A stretch of 64,000 nt of DNA from Nectonema munidae (Eukaryota; Nematomorpha; Nectonematoida; Nectonematidae): positions 714,501 through 778,500 of the forward strand of contig JAUIRK010001057.1 in the NCBI GenBank assembly GCA_030549495.1. Direction: 5' to 3'. The notes below the pieces were generated by a model. The model did no database searches and was not told the origin of the DNA. It worked only from the letters and a program-made list of their open reading frames with translations. Below, piece after piece: positions 22,601-37,600 of the stretch; positions within the stretch are counted from its first letter, which is position 1; every line of letters starts with the position of its first letter. The translations under genes and the position numbers were made by a program.

Positions 22601-25600
22601 ACTTTGCCTTTCATTCTAAAGATATTTTGTAATAATTTTGGCAAATAAAAATTTTTTTGTAAAGCGCTTCCTGAATGTGTCCCTTTCAATTTAATGTTCT
22701 TTTATTCTTTTCATGCATTGTGAGCTTTTTTTGAACCCCCTGTTGAAAAGAATTGACGACTTGGAAAGGCTTGAAACGGTTGATATATTTCACACGTTTA
22801 TTCCTTCTTGGTCTTCCTAAGATGATTATATTTTTTAGGGTAGTTTTAACACAAGATTGTCACCAGAGTATAAGTATTTCTTGTAATATTCCATTTATTT
22901 CCTAACGAGGAGATTCTAAAAATCCCATCCCATGTTTATGCCATGGATTCTAAAAAAGAATGATGAATAGTTTTATGGAAGTCGTTGTTCGTTCAGTGCT
23001 TGTATGTCTTATTTTTTCAAGCTCACTTCACCATGGCAGTGAGAGAGAGATTGCTTGCTATAAAAGTTCATGCATCGTGTGAGTGTGGTGTAAGAATGCG
23101 AAAGTGTCATTAATTTTTCTAATTCCCTGTCGTAAATAAATAAAAGTTTGTGAAAAAGGAAATAATGAAAGTGAATCAAGAAGAAAATTGATTGAAAAGT
23201 GAATATTAATCAAAAATGATCAGAGTAGTAGTAGTAGATGTAGTAGTATATGGTAGGATGCATGTGCACTACTAATATGGAAGAACTAAGTACTACTTTT
23301 CAGCATTGCGCGCACATGTATTTATTGTATTGGTGCAATATGATAGTTCTGGTGATTATGTCCTCCTCAATGTGAGAACATTCAATAGTATAATAAATAA
23401 TTCAGACAATTAGAGTAAAAAAGGTGATCAAGTTAATTTATATAGCTTTATTGCAGGTGCTATAAGAATAAATAATAACTTTATGACTGGTAAACAACGA
23501 AAGAGAGATAAAGATAAAAAGAGGAATTTTGCAGCAAATATATCGATATTACTCAATCAAAATACAGTCAAAGTTTGCTTAAAGTTCACGAATGCTATTT
23601 ATCTAGTAACATGACATTTATTGCTTATTTCCACTGATCTCATTCTGATCTGCGCATTTGCGAATCCAGCATTCTCTTATTCTTGGCATTTTATAGAAAG
23701 TATTTAAATGATCCTTATGAGCATTCTGTAATCTAGGCAAATCATGTGATTGTGAGAGAATACTTTCAATTATTTTAATTAACCTATTTATTTCTATTTA
23801 GTTTATAACAAGTTTTTCACAATGAGCTATACATATGATTTTTTTATTTCGAATGAAGTTAATTTGAATGTTTTTGATATCTACGAGACACCAACAGGTC
23901 AATTTGAGCTTTGAATAATATTAATTTTATGATACCAATTTCTTTGCAATCAAGGAATTTTTTTGAATTTCATAATAACACAAAGAATTGCCTATTTTTT
24001 TTTTAAAATGTTTTAAATTAAAAAAAAATCATAGAAATTTGATGAAGTTTAACAAGTTTCACATGTCCTGCACATAATTTATGATGAAAAATACTTATTT
24101 TTTAATCATATTTTTAGGTTTATAAATCATACAGCATTAAATTTATTAAATAGTATCCCTTTTGAGAGTCATTGGCCTTTTTATAACTTTAGAGATAAAT
24201 TTTTCTTGACACTTCAAGATTAAAACTTATTTTTGGTCTCTTCGTCATTAAAAACCAATCTTCAAATATTGGGTGTATCGAAAAACTAACTCACAGAGTA
24301 CATTTAATAAAACACTATTATAAACCTACACATTTGAAAATATTTGAATTTTCAATGTTAGAATTCGTTTAATGAAGTTATTTTCATGTTTCCTTAATAT
24401 TTTTCACAATTAAATTATTATTATCCTTCAATAATATTTATGTCAAAATGTCAAATAATGTTTAAGAATAATTGATGTGCCAACAATCTATAACCTGATA
24501 GGTACTCTTCACACTAGAAAATATTGTGGAATTTTTTAGATTTTTTAAAGTTTTTTTCTCATAGATGATGCATTGGCACTAAACTTGTTATAAATTTAAA
24601 ATGTGCAGTATTTTTCCCATTTTGTTCCTTTAAAACTATTAAAATTGTTTTTCAATACTTTATATTTAGTTTAGATAAGTGATTTAACTTTCTTTTAAGC
24701 GAAATGGAACTGTAGAGCAATTTTCCTTATATAGTCCGATTTTTTAGATACAAATATTTTTATCAGAATTGTGCAAATACAATGTGTAAAATCAAAATGA
24801 TCAAGATAGATATTTTGTTCAAAAAGCAAAACTTGTATTTTTCATGAATCCTATCATTTTGACTTATTAATAATGTTCTATGAGTGTTATATACGTTAAT
24901 ATAAATCTATGATAGCAATTTAAAAAATATTGAAAATTTTTTAAACACAAATCAAAAATGAAAAGTTTTAAGGACTTTAGAGCGTCACTTTCCAATTTTA
25001 ATTAGAAAAAAAGAACTTTTTTTAATCTTCAATTTCATTTCAGAAATTTAATCGAGAATTTTTCGAAAAAATATTTTCTGTGATTGATTTGCGGCCTATA
25101 ACCACCTCTAGCAAAATCATAATGCATCACATTGAAAGACCCAGTAAACTACATCTGTTCACAAAGTCATCAACTCTCGCTTGAATCAACCTCCGGAAAT
25201 ACAAAATTTGTTGACACTTTCAATTGAGTTGAATCATATGCTCTCATACAGTGCAGCTTTATTGTGTTTTCACCATGCTGATAACATTTTAATTACTTTT
25301 TCTAATGTCATCGATAATATGTATAAGTATTGATGTTTGATTTCTGTTTAGAGCAGGGTTTCCCAACGGGGTCCCTTTATTTCACAACGTGGTAGTGTTA
25401 TTCCTAAATGAACAAGAACTTAGATGTCATCTCAAGTTTATATTTTTATTTTGCCTGTGATGTACTAAGCTCTTACATAAAGAAGGTGACCCCTTTATAT
25501 TTATATCTCGTATATAAAAAGTATATAGCATTAACCCTTCAGTGTCAGGGGGCCCTTTAGTTGATCCAAATTATTTCTTAGAATATTATTTATATTTCAA

Positions 25601-28600
25601 TAAAATATATTTTTTTACACAGGTTCATCATGCTGATTTCATTTTTAGACTACATTTTCGTAATTAGGGTGTGAAAATGTCAATCTGATTTGTTAGTTTC
25701 GCGTTAAAATTTTTTGACTAAGTTTTCACCATTACTGTGAATAAATCTGTCAAAGTGCAAATAGAATTAGTGATGTATGCCTAAAAATTATCTCATAAAG
25801 ATTCTTATTTTTATTACAATGCTCAGTTCATTTCAGAACTTAGTTTTCGCAATTAGGGTGGAATAATATGTAGAATTATCAATCAAGTTTGACATTTCGG
25901 AAAAATCAAATTTTGAAAAAAAAACTCAATTCTCAAATCAAAAAACTCGTTTTTGATTGAAAATCACAATTAAAATTTTGATTGATGATAAAATTCTCAC
26001 TAAAAATATCCTTCAAATTTAAAATAATTGTGTACTCCTTTTTGGCCATTACAGTGTAAAATGGATGAAAGTGTCAATCGAATTTGTAAATGGGTGATTT
26101 TCTACGTAAACTGCATATTTGATTGACACTTACAGATATTTTCAAATCTTAGAGTGAAAACTGAATCGAGAAATGAAACTAACATGGTTGATTTGGTATA
26201 AAAACATATATTCCATGTAAAATTATAGAGAATATTTGTGGATATTTTTCAGACGTAAACCGCAAATTTGATTGACACTGACAGATATTTTAAAGCCTCT
26301 AAATGCGAAAACTGAGTCCAGAAATGAAATTAGCATGCCCGATTTAGTATAAAAACATGCATTTTATGTAAAATTTGAAGGAATGTTTTATTAGAAAAAT
26401 TTTGATTGACATTTTCTAAAAAGTAGCCATAATTATTGAAAAAATTAAATATATAAAGTGTTATGCGTTCAAAACTATTATATAATTATACATTTTCAAG
26501 CGAGTATTTAATATAGACTCTAAGTCAAATAACCTTATTGATTTACTATTTTCTTTAATGTAGTTCAAGGGAATATGTTGCAAACAACATCTTCTTTTTC
26601 GTATATCTTCTTTTCAAAGCTTCTCATCTCAGGCGTAACATGCAAAACATTATTTTTTTTAACAATTTTGCTATATATTTTTTTTTCCACATGTACATGC
26701 CTTGAATTTAAAACATTCAGAAAATCACTTGTTTTATCATAATTACGCTCAGTGTTTTTTGCAAAGAATAAAGCTTTGAAACAATATAACACTACAATCA
26801 AATTTTTCTTTGTCTTCACCTAGCAAATATATTAAAGTAGTGCATACATCTTTTTTACTAATATCTTTTGACAGAAGAGATTTTATGCCTCCTTTTGCTA
26901 TTTTCAATGTAACTTCTTCAATCTGTAAATTCTTACTCACTGAATATAAGAAAAAGAATAACAAGAAGAAATTTATTCAAGTAAACACGAAAAAATGAGA
27001 TAAAGAATGAGAAAATAAAATAAAAATATAAATTGCAATAACTTGAAATTTCACTTGGGATGTAGAAGACATAACTGTTGATTGCAGCTGTGTCACTTTG
27101 GGTTATCAAAAGGCTAGAAGCTGCTGAGATGATTGCCCTGATATTGAAATCCATTATATGATTATATATTGAATATTCAAAATAAAAATATTCTGAATAT
27201 AAGAGTGACGGATACTGAAAGGGCTATTAGGGTGATCTAGTGCTGACCCCGACCTCTTTCGAAAGTTAAAACGGAGTTTTTTTCTTAAAATTTTTACCGT
27301 ACCCATTTTATCCCATTCTCAGTTTAAACTCACATTGTTAAAATTATTTTTTTGATTAAAAAATTCAATTTAACTTAAATATTAATTTTTTTATGAAAAT
27401 ATTCTAATTAACTTTTTTTAAATTTTTCTATGATTCCAAATTTCAAAAATCAATAATAAAATTCATGAATGTAATGTTCGATATTTGAAGACCAATTTTA
27501 TGGCCTAAAATTTAGAGGTCGACCATTACATGGCGTATAGTTTTCCAATTTTCTTAGCTTCCTTCAGGGCAAAAATTCTTATAGCTCTCTGTGATATTAC
27601 ATTGCTAATAGTTATTACCGGTAAATGTCAATCTTAGACTAGGCTACGGTACCGACAGTTTGTTTTTTATGAAATTTAGGCATAATGCCAAGCACTGAAT
27701 GTTAACATAGCCTAGGCTTGGGCTATTATTAGAATCAAGACTCGAACATTACATGGAGTATATGTTAAAATCCAAAAATATGCAGTTAAAAATGGGGGTC
27801 GACCATTTCATGGGGTAGAACATTACACGGGTATATACGGTAAATCAGTGAAATTTCAGAAATAAAAAATAGAAAAAAAAACTAAAATTAGTTTTTTTAT
27901 TCATAATACTTCTTGAATATTGTCAATATATATTGTAAGATTTAACTGACGTTAGGAAGAAATGTGTTGAATAAATATGCAAAATTAAACTCATATAAAA
28001 AGAATTAAAACTTTATGTACTATAAAATATATTTAAAATTTTGGCCCCCAATGTGTTTTTTTTTATTTTATCCCTCTTGGCCCCAATGTGTTTTTATTAG
28101 TTAAAAATAAAATCTAATTTTGGCCCCCAATGTGTTTTTATTTACCCCCGGCTAAAGAGATTCTGGACCCACTCACCAAATATAATAAATGGGAAAATAA
28201 AAAATTAAGATTTTAAGGTTTATGATTAAAATTTTTTATTAGAAAAGAAAAAGGCCCTGTTATAGATGGAACAAAAAAGATGTAAAAAACTGGTATCTTT
28301 CACACATGGAAGTTAGAGAACAGATATCGGTGTTTACACAGACCCATATGTATCACTAAACTTCTTTGTAAGCTTACGAAACAGGTAGGGCGTGGAGCCT
28401 CTTTGGTGTGTTTTAAATCTTCTGAAACAATTCCAGAATTTTCTTTAACATTTTGCGAGAAATGTGTCTTGCATTATGTATCATGGTTGTGATCACTGTT
28501 GCAAGAGTTGTTATTTTGGGGTTAATTGAGCCAAATTTTTATAACTATTTTTATATTGATTTTTAAACTAATAAATTCATTACGGTGTATTTTTATATTA

Positions 28601-31600
28601 ATAAGGGAAACATAAAAACAGGAAAAAGTAAAAAATGTTCGTAACAAAAAACAAAATTAACAATTGAAATTGCAGCTGTTTCAAAAAAGAGCATTTTACT
28701 AAAACTGATGAAGTTTCACTATTGTTTTTGTTTTTCATGAAAGGCGATTTCTCGATGTGCTCCACATATGCCGAAATATTAAATAAAATCATTTGAGATC
28801 TGCGATTGAGAATTGATCTGATAAAAGCCTAACTGCTGAATTAGAAAACCGATGCGCTACCAAAGGTGTTATTAAAAATAAAAAGATATACTTTTTTGTT
28901 ATCAATTAAAAAAAGGAAAGGCAGAAACTGATAAAATGTTTATTTTAGAGTTCTTAACGTATACATTTTTTAACGAGAGTAAATTGCAAACCCTGATTGC
29001 GGTTTCAGGTGCAGTGTGCGTGCGCATTTACATGATAATTCTACTTATGTCATGCCATTTTTTCCCTTCATGGGAATGTTCTAAATTTTTGTGTACCATG
29101 AAGAAACATCATCCAAAACGTCATTAAAATTAGTTTTGATTGACAACTTGGTTAGGTGAGGAAACTTTTTAAAATATTTTTGTGACTGACGTACTGTTGT
29201 CAAAATCTTGAAACATTACTTGAAAACACATAGCATGGTAACGTTTTGGAAACTTTAAGATTAGGGTATATATTTTAAACGAATTTAGGGTTGGATATTA
29301 TTCTATAGGCAACCTACCTAAAATAAATTCTTAAATTTATCCAAATTAAAAGGAACACATTAGTGGTCCAAATTTTTAATGAATGGGTCGCGTTCATTTT
29401 TTTTAGCAATAAGAATTCAAAATTATTTTCATTTTTACTTCTGTATACAAAACTTGAAAGTATAGAGTCTCAGCTATGATACCAAATATTCCATTCTTTT
29501 TCCACTTTTGAATTTTGACCTCGAGGTTGACCTTTTCCTGGAATTGTCCATTTGATAACTTCCATAAGTTTATTTATCAATCTAATCATCATTTCGTGAT
29601 TAATTCCTGCTTGCAAAAATCGCAACCTAAAAATAACTTGGGATGGTTTTTTACATTAAATGATCACTTAAACAAGTTTATTCAATTGCCATGTTCTAGG
29701 TGGTAAATGTCACTGTTCATCAATATTAAAATGTTGCATTTAGGTTTCCGTCATTTTAAGTTTACACTAGCCTTGTTCACTATATTGTTACTGTTACTAA
29801 AACTTTAATGTGCGGAATGATTTAATATGTGTACAACACATTAATTATTTATACACTCCTCATAAAAGTATTGAATTTATTCACTTTTCTTCAAATTGCA
29901 CTATATTATGTAATGCTTCATCAAAAATGTGAGCTATCTTTTTTCATGAATCTTGTGCCTACTTCATGATTAGCTAAAATTTATGTCATTATTTTTTAAT
30001 TAGTGTCTTATAATATATTCTTGTTATTACATATACTCTTGCGTATATGTAATTTAAATTTTCTCCATTTGATTGAATTTATTTGATTTTTTTCTTCTTA
30101 TCATTTATCCAGAATCATTGTGGCTTGAAGAGTGCCCGATTAGACATGTAGTGGGTTAGATTCAAAGAGTCATCACAATATCTGGAGTTAAAAATTTTTA
30201 ATTTAACTTTTAGACTTTCATTTGGTTACTGGTTATTGGATTTGCTTGGATAAAACATTAAATTCTGCTTTGCTACAAGCAAGATAAGGAGGACAGTTTA
30301 AAAAACCCTAGTTTTTGATAACAAAATACGGGACGGATTACACATTGTACCGAAATCTTGATTTGATTCATATTACTTAATTAATAATAATTATACACAT
30401 TATTAAATCTTTGTAATTCTGCCTTTCATTGAAACTAGAAAAGCCCTTTAACCGCAAATCCACTCATAACTGTGCCAACATCATGTTCCAAATATACAAA
30501 TTATATAATTTTACCTGTGTATTTGTTTTCATTGATAAATATAACTATCTCTTTCACCTAAAAATGTTCTTTTCGCAACAGTACAATCACTGTGGAAAAA
30601 TATTTCCTCATTTCAAGAGATCTGTCGTATCAGTAGTCAGTAAGTATTGTAGGCGTGCCGCGTTTCGCAACTGTACACAAATAAGATGAAGGAAAGGATC
30701 AAAAACGCCCACAGAAATTCAAAACAAGAAGCAGTTTTGGAAAAAACATTTACATCCAGCCAGATCTACAAAAAATTTCTTTTAAGAATGGAAAGACTTT
30801 CAATACTTGCTAAACCTAGTTCTAGTTACCTAGTGCTAAACCTCGGATGTTTTATATATGGATAATTTATTGATTTTTTTTTGTACCAGCTAGTTCGTTT
30901 TGAATAACTTGCTCTTAATGGAATCCTTAGGGTTTAATACTCTTGACTTTTCTTCATGAATTAAGCCAAGTAATTTAGCGTGTGATATTGAAATTGAGAT
31001 TCGATCTCTGGGTAGGACGGCGTAGAAGCAATCCTAGCTAGTGATTATGAAATAATTAAATTTGTAGATGTGAGAATGCTCATTCCCTCTTTGCTTTCAT
31101 TTCACGCCATAAACAACAACCATTTATATTTCGACATTTATTATTCTCAAATATTGTGTTATGTATAGTAGTTCTATTGCTTCGCTTCCAACAATTAATT
31201 ATTTTCAATTTATTTATTCCCAATTTGCTCCATATTTCTAAGTGCAAACTTTTGAGCTGAAAATGAATAGGAAACATTTTTTAAGTAAAAATAAAGGGAG
31301 TGTGTTGTTTTTATCTAGTAATGCGGTGTGATCAAATAGTTTAAAAAAAATAATATTCATTTCATCTTGAAAATATGCGAATTTCCATTTGTTAATTAAG
31401 TTATATCAATAAACAAATAGAGTAGATATACTTTTTTTTACAACTATACCTTTTTTCAGCATTAAGGACAGAATTTTTAGACCATATGCGCTATATTCCT
31501 GACATTTATCGGACCGAAATATTTAGGTTGTCAACTTAAAAAATCCAAAAACTACCTCTCAAAAAGCTCTATCCCCGAGTGTTTCCCAAACTTTATTTTC

Positions 31601-34600
31601 ACAAAACAACATGCTCCTTTTGTTTTTTTAGTTTATTTTTATTTAAAAATGTTTTCCCATTCACCCTGCATGTCCAAAATTGGTATGCCTACGTCCATTT
31701 TGCACTGTATTGTGCTCTGCACATTTTGAGCCATCCTTGACCTCTACTTCGGCATCATTATGCACATTTGACCGATATTTTGTCACTGAATAGACAACTG
31801 TATTTAGTTTTAGAAAAATGTTCGTTCTAAAGGGAACGGATGTAACATTTATTGTGTTGTCTCTAACTGAGAGTAGAAACTACATCACAGAACATTTTCG
31901 AGAAACTGAACTAACTCGTGATTCCGGGCATTGATTGGACAAACTGTAATTCCGTTACTTCTGATGGTGCAAAAGTAATGGTTTTATGAAGAAAATCCGA
32001 GCGTCTCATAAGTCATGTTGCAATTCAGTGTGTCGTTCACAGGGTGACTTAAGTGACAAAATGAGGGAATGATTTTAGAAATTCTAATGTGAAAAATAAT
32101 TTGGAGCTACCTTGATGATCTTGGGGAATTAGTGAATTGTATTTGTACTCATGAAAAAAAGCACAGAATTTTCGGCGAGTTATGTAAGGAGGAAGCCAAC
32201 CCGTTGACCAAACTCTTACTTCATGCTGAAGGGAATTGGGCTATCGTGTGGTAAGGTTCTCTATCGCTGAGAGAGTTTCCTGATTTTGAATTTATTTTCC
32301 AGTGAAAATGGCCTTCTTACTTCCAATATGTGGTTTCTTAATCCATTTTAGGATGATGAGACTTAACATTCTGATGCGTTATTATAGCTCCCAACACCAA
32401 TGTATTCCCATTTTTTTTAATTTTATATAGAAATTGCTTTAAGTTTTTTTTTTTGCCATTTTCAACCTTTATTATTTATTTAAAAACAGAAAATTTATAT
32501 CATCGCAATTTTTAATATACACACAACAAAAAATAAGGTGGGTGAGTGGGAGGTGACTTTTGCGTGAATAGAAAAAGAGTGATCTTCATATCAAGAGAAG
32601 TGCTTTATATAGTGCTGCCAATGGTATTCTGTTTTCTCTTGATGGTGCGTCTGCGAGATTGTCTTTTGTGCCCACATAGGAGATCTTTCTAGCCACATCT
32701 CAGGGCCAGGAGTTGACGATGAGGTTTAACCAGAGATTTGTGCTTCCAGATTTCTCCCAAACTTGGATAGTGGTGGTGCTAAGTTCTAGTTATCATATCT
32801 TCAATTAGAAGATCTAAAAATTCTAAGTAAAATTATTATTTTAATATTATTATTCATTAAAATAAAAATATTTAAAAAATTATCATCAGTGTCTTGAACA
32901 GCTGAAAAACTGCTACATCACACGAATGCTGCTTTGAGGACCAGTATTACACCCGTGTATCAAGGGCGCGCACCCTCAAAATTATTTAGAGGGAGGGGGG
33001 GGGGCAAACTTTTATTTTATAATTTTTAAAATTTATTTTAAAAGAATTTGTATACGGTAAAAAAAGAAACGTAATATGGAAAGTCTATTCACAAGCTAAA
33101 CAAGTCTTTTAGTGATATAAAAAAAGGTAAAATTGAAAAAATTCCTAATTATTCGTGGATCGAAAGGCTTTTTCCACCCTTGAAATCACATTAGAGGGGG
33201 CGTCGCCCCCACCCCTCCCTCGCTGTTGGATATGCGTCCATGCTGTGTGCCAAAAAATGGAAATCGTCCCATTCTCCTGTATGTTATGATAGCAGAAATG
33301 TGAATTATGCATGCTGATTTATTGGCAATATCACTTTTTCAAGAAATGCCACATGAAGTAGATGATGCCTGTTAAAAATATCACCTCCCATAACTTGGAA
33401 GGTGTGAACCTTCTCTATCCTTTACTGAGCAGAATTTTTACAATAATCCTATGCCCTCTTTTCAATAAATGTTTATATGTTTAAAGCCGACGATTTTCAT
33501 TTTTCGTTACACCGACTAATCCTCAACGGGTTAAGTGAGGCATTATTAGCCGTGTATATAGTTATCTGTCGTGTATTCAAAGTGGACATAAGGAAGCCAC
33601 AAAACGATAAAATAACGAAAAAAGTTGATTAAGTTTAACGAAAGTACACCGGAGGTTTGAAAATAGTTCATATAGTATATTTGACTCTTGTCAAATAAAA
33701 TTGTTATCAAAAATATTTTTTGTTAAAATTCAGTACAATTTGATAAATCCAGGTCCAGCGCAAATTTTTACACTTTAGATTAATTCCAAAACATGATTGT
33801 ATTTTCAGGCGGCAACCAAGTCAAGTCTTTTGGCGCCAATTTATATAAAAAAGTTTTTTTATTGCAATATCTGTTTACTCAGCTTTCATGCATGACTGAC
33901 TACTCAAAGGGATGATACACGCACGTACAAGTAATAATTGCCTTGAGTAATATTAATTTTATACAAAATTCCTGCTGGTGTTGAATTGTCGTCGTTCTGT
34001 GATGTATTTGTGCACCACCTCCGTTGGCTATTTTCTCCATCTAACCACAACCGATTCGATGCATGTAAGCAGCATTCATCATCGACTTCATCAAGAACAC
34101 ATCGTGATAGTGGCTCGAACTCGGATATAGCTCGTGATTAATGAAGAGGAAGGAAGTATGACTGCTCTAATTGCACGCCTCTCCTCTCTTTTCTTTACAT
34201 TTCACTTTCGTTTACACTCTCTGTGCCATGAGACGTGTAGAAAAAGGCTGTTTCGTTACCTTCGTCTCGGAATTTTCGCCATTTTGCCCAAAACATATGT
34301 TTTGAAGCCATAGCTGCTTAATCGGAGGTCGTGGAGTCCGAGATTTTAAAGGGATACAAGTCATTTTTTACTACTTGGAGTAGGAGTCCGATTTTTGAAA
34401 GTGCTATGAGACGGATACTTAAACTACAAGATGGATCCATCAATAGAATTCGAGTCAAAACGCCCGACAATCGAAACACCCGATACAAGAACGTCTGAAA
34501 CTTGAATTTACAAAAAATATTTAAAAATTGATTTTTTATCTTATATATTTTCCTAAGAATATGTTAAATTTTACACTTTCTTGTTTCACATGCATAAAAA

Positions 34601-37600
34601 AACAGATACAAGATTTCTAATTTATCAATCTTATCGAATTGAACTACTCCTGAAATTTTGAACCAAAATCAGAAATTATTTATATTCTTGTTTTCCTGTT
34701 TAAATTAGTCATATCTTTTCCGGTTTCAAACTGATTTTCCGTTTATTGGTAGTTTAATGGTTTTTCAAACCAAAAAAATAATGTATTTTTGTATGATCAC
34801 TTTTATCTTTCAAGTCAAATTAATCCCTATCATTTCTTGTCAAATCGACCGTTTTAAAAACTGTTCAAATAGAATAAACTTAAATAAATAACGCCCGAAT
34901 TATTATTTTCCGGAGTTTTGGTTTTCGGGCGTTTTGATCCAGGACTGAATTGGATTTGTCAAGTGAAAGCATCAACAGGAAGCGTATCATAATGTCAATA
35001 ATCATGGGATAGAAAAGTTTGAAAAAGGTAATCTATGATATTAGTAAATAGAATAATATTTAAAAAATAATATATTTATTCGCACGGCCGGTGCTAGAAA
35101 TTGCGTGGCCCAATTAGATAACTAATAGTAATGACTTTTGTATTGCATCTTTTGTATAATATGCTTATCCTTAATGAAGGAATAAAAAACAGTTTATCTT
35201 TCATATACCAAAAGTTTGATCGACAACATTAAATTTTATTTTAAAATACCAAAAAAAAGGCAATTAAAAGTATATAATAGACGAATTTTTAGAAAAGACT
35301 TTTCTAGTTTGTTCTGTGAAAACTGCTCAAAAAGTATTTGAAGCTGCAGTTTACGCCATTTTTAAAAAGAGCATAAGAAAACAAATATTAAAAATTTTTT
35401 TTTGTTAATTGCATGAAATGAGTTAAATATCAGGAATAAGAATTTTCAATTTTTTTCATGTAGGGGGCCTATTTTAAAAAATGGGTCAATTAGGCTTAAA
35501 ACCTGTTTACTGCCAAATTTCCGAGTATCATTTGCTATATGTACTATGTAGTGTACAGTGCCGTATTCAGCAAATTATTATACGAGTCGTTAGGAGGGGG
35601 GGGGGGGTTAAAAATTTTAAACTTGGGCGAAGTATTTAAAAAATAATCATCATCATAACCAAGTTAAGGTAATTCGTATTACATTGAATTTCAAATATAT
35701 TTCTATTTACAAAAATAACTATTCCCAATAAACTGGAAGACATACAAATATAAAAGATCGATACTTCATTTTAAGAAAGTGGAGTATTTTGGGTTTTTCC
35801 CTAGGCTCTCAACACGGGACTGAGAGGCGTTAAGAAAGCATGTAAATCTATATCATCATTAAAAACTGCAGAAAATTTCTTGCATTTGTCCCTTACATTG
35901 ACAAAAATTTTAGACATATTGATCAAATTTAGTAAGAAAGTAGAGGCTATTTAAGCAGAGGGACCATGACCACTGCCCCTTCTTTCTATCCCCTAGTGAC
36001 TAGTATTAGAAATATCAATGAAGCAGATAAAAATATAATCTTGAACCAATCAAATATAAGAATAGAATTTTTAGATGTTTTCTTACGTTATCTAATCACT
36101 TCACTCGCTTTACCAGATCTAGCATATACTTCCTTTACTCAATATATTTTATTTTGTGTGTGTGTGTGTGTGTAAGTATATTGCCATGTCACGCAGAAAG
36201 ATTTTTATCGTGGTGTTCTTAAGTGTTGTTAACACTAAGTGTCAATGTCGATACACTTGCATATGACGCTTAATTTAAATTTCTATGCAACTTCCTATTT
36301 GCATTTGCGCGACTAAGCTTGTCCTCAGTTTTGCTAATAATAATAACACTGTGTAACAAATTTAAGGTTCAAAAAGAGTACAAACTAAATAAAACCCTTT
36401 TTACAGATAAAAAAACAACACTGAATTCAAATCTGACTTTCATTTTTCTATATTAGCAACCGTTTTTTTGTACTGAGATTTTTTTCTTGGTATATACTAG
36501 TAAACGTTATATATTGAAAATCAAAAAAAAATAATTTTAGTTCTTTTTGCTCTTTTGTAGTGAGTATTCTCTTCTTCTATCAGACTCCAACAGTACTCTG
36601 CTAACATCCCCGGGCTCCACTTTCCTTTAAATCGGCTTTCCATCACCGTAATGTCTTGGTGAAATCTTTCACCATGTTTTTCGTTACACCACTACCTTAC
36701 CAATCTTTTTTTCAAAAAAATGCAAGTGAGAGTGAAGCATTTGAACTTTAAGAGTCTATATTACAACCGATAGCATGATAGTACTTTAACATGTCATCAA
36801 CAACTTGAACATAATTTTCTGTGCGATTCTTCCCCAAAAAAGTATTGCATACCTTCTTGAAAGACTCAAAAGCAAAATTTTCTTTTTCAAGATGTTCAAA
36901 AAAAATTTCATCAACCAAAATTTTTCGGATTTTGATTTTAACTTGACTCAGAGATGGGAATTTTTTGTCAAGTATTCAAATGCAGAAGATTGTTTTTTCA
37001 ATGCTTTGACAAACTGCTTGAACAAACCAAGTTTAATATGCAAGCAAGGAAGAACTATTCTCTCCTTTTTGACAAGAGGTATATTTACAATATTATTTTT
37101 TCCAATTTCTACTTCATCTCCGTATGGCCAATCCTTACGTACATAATGATCTTTCCTATCTCTAGAATTCCACAAGCATATAAAGCAACAAAATGTTGTA
37201 TATCCAAGTTGTAGACAGGTCAGCATAGCCATAACTTTGAAGTCAGCACAAATATCCCAGTTATGAAGTTAGGAAGTAGAACGGCTTGATGCTTTCTTTG
37301 GATGAATCTATAAAAAGTATCCAGTTACAACTATCATAAGGAAAATCTAGATGCTTCAAAAGTTCAGTTACGTTATTACAGAAAGACAAGTCATCATGCA
37401 TTGTAAAAAGTGTAACAGCTCTCAGTGCGTCGCCTGAACATGGTAATTTTCACTTTTTTTCAAGAAGATATCGTTCCTGAAGTCTGGATGCCAAAATCTC
37501 ACTTTTGTCTTTGGTTAAATAAAGATCACGGCTTAAATCATTTAAAGCTTTTTGAGAAAAGAATATTGGCTTGTTTTTGTTTTCTAATTGATCTGCTTCT

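Noticed and set aside
23050-23110. TATAAAAG followed by a GTGTGAGTGTGGTG stretch as an intronic promoter
   Set aside because: TATA-like words are frequent in this DNA, and no exon or transcript evidence follows.
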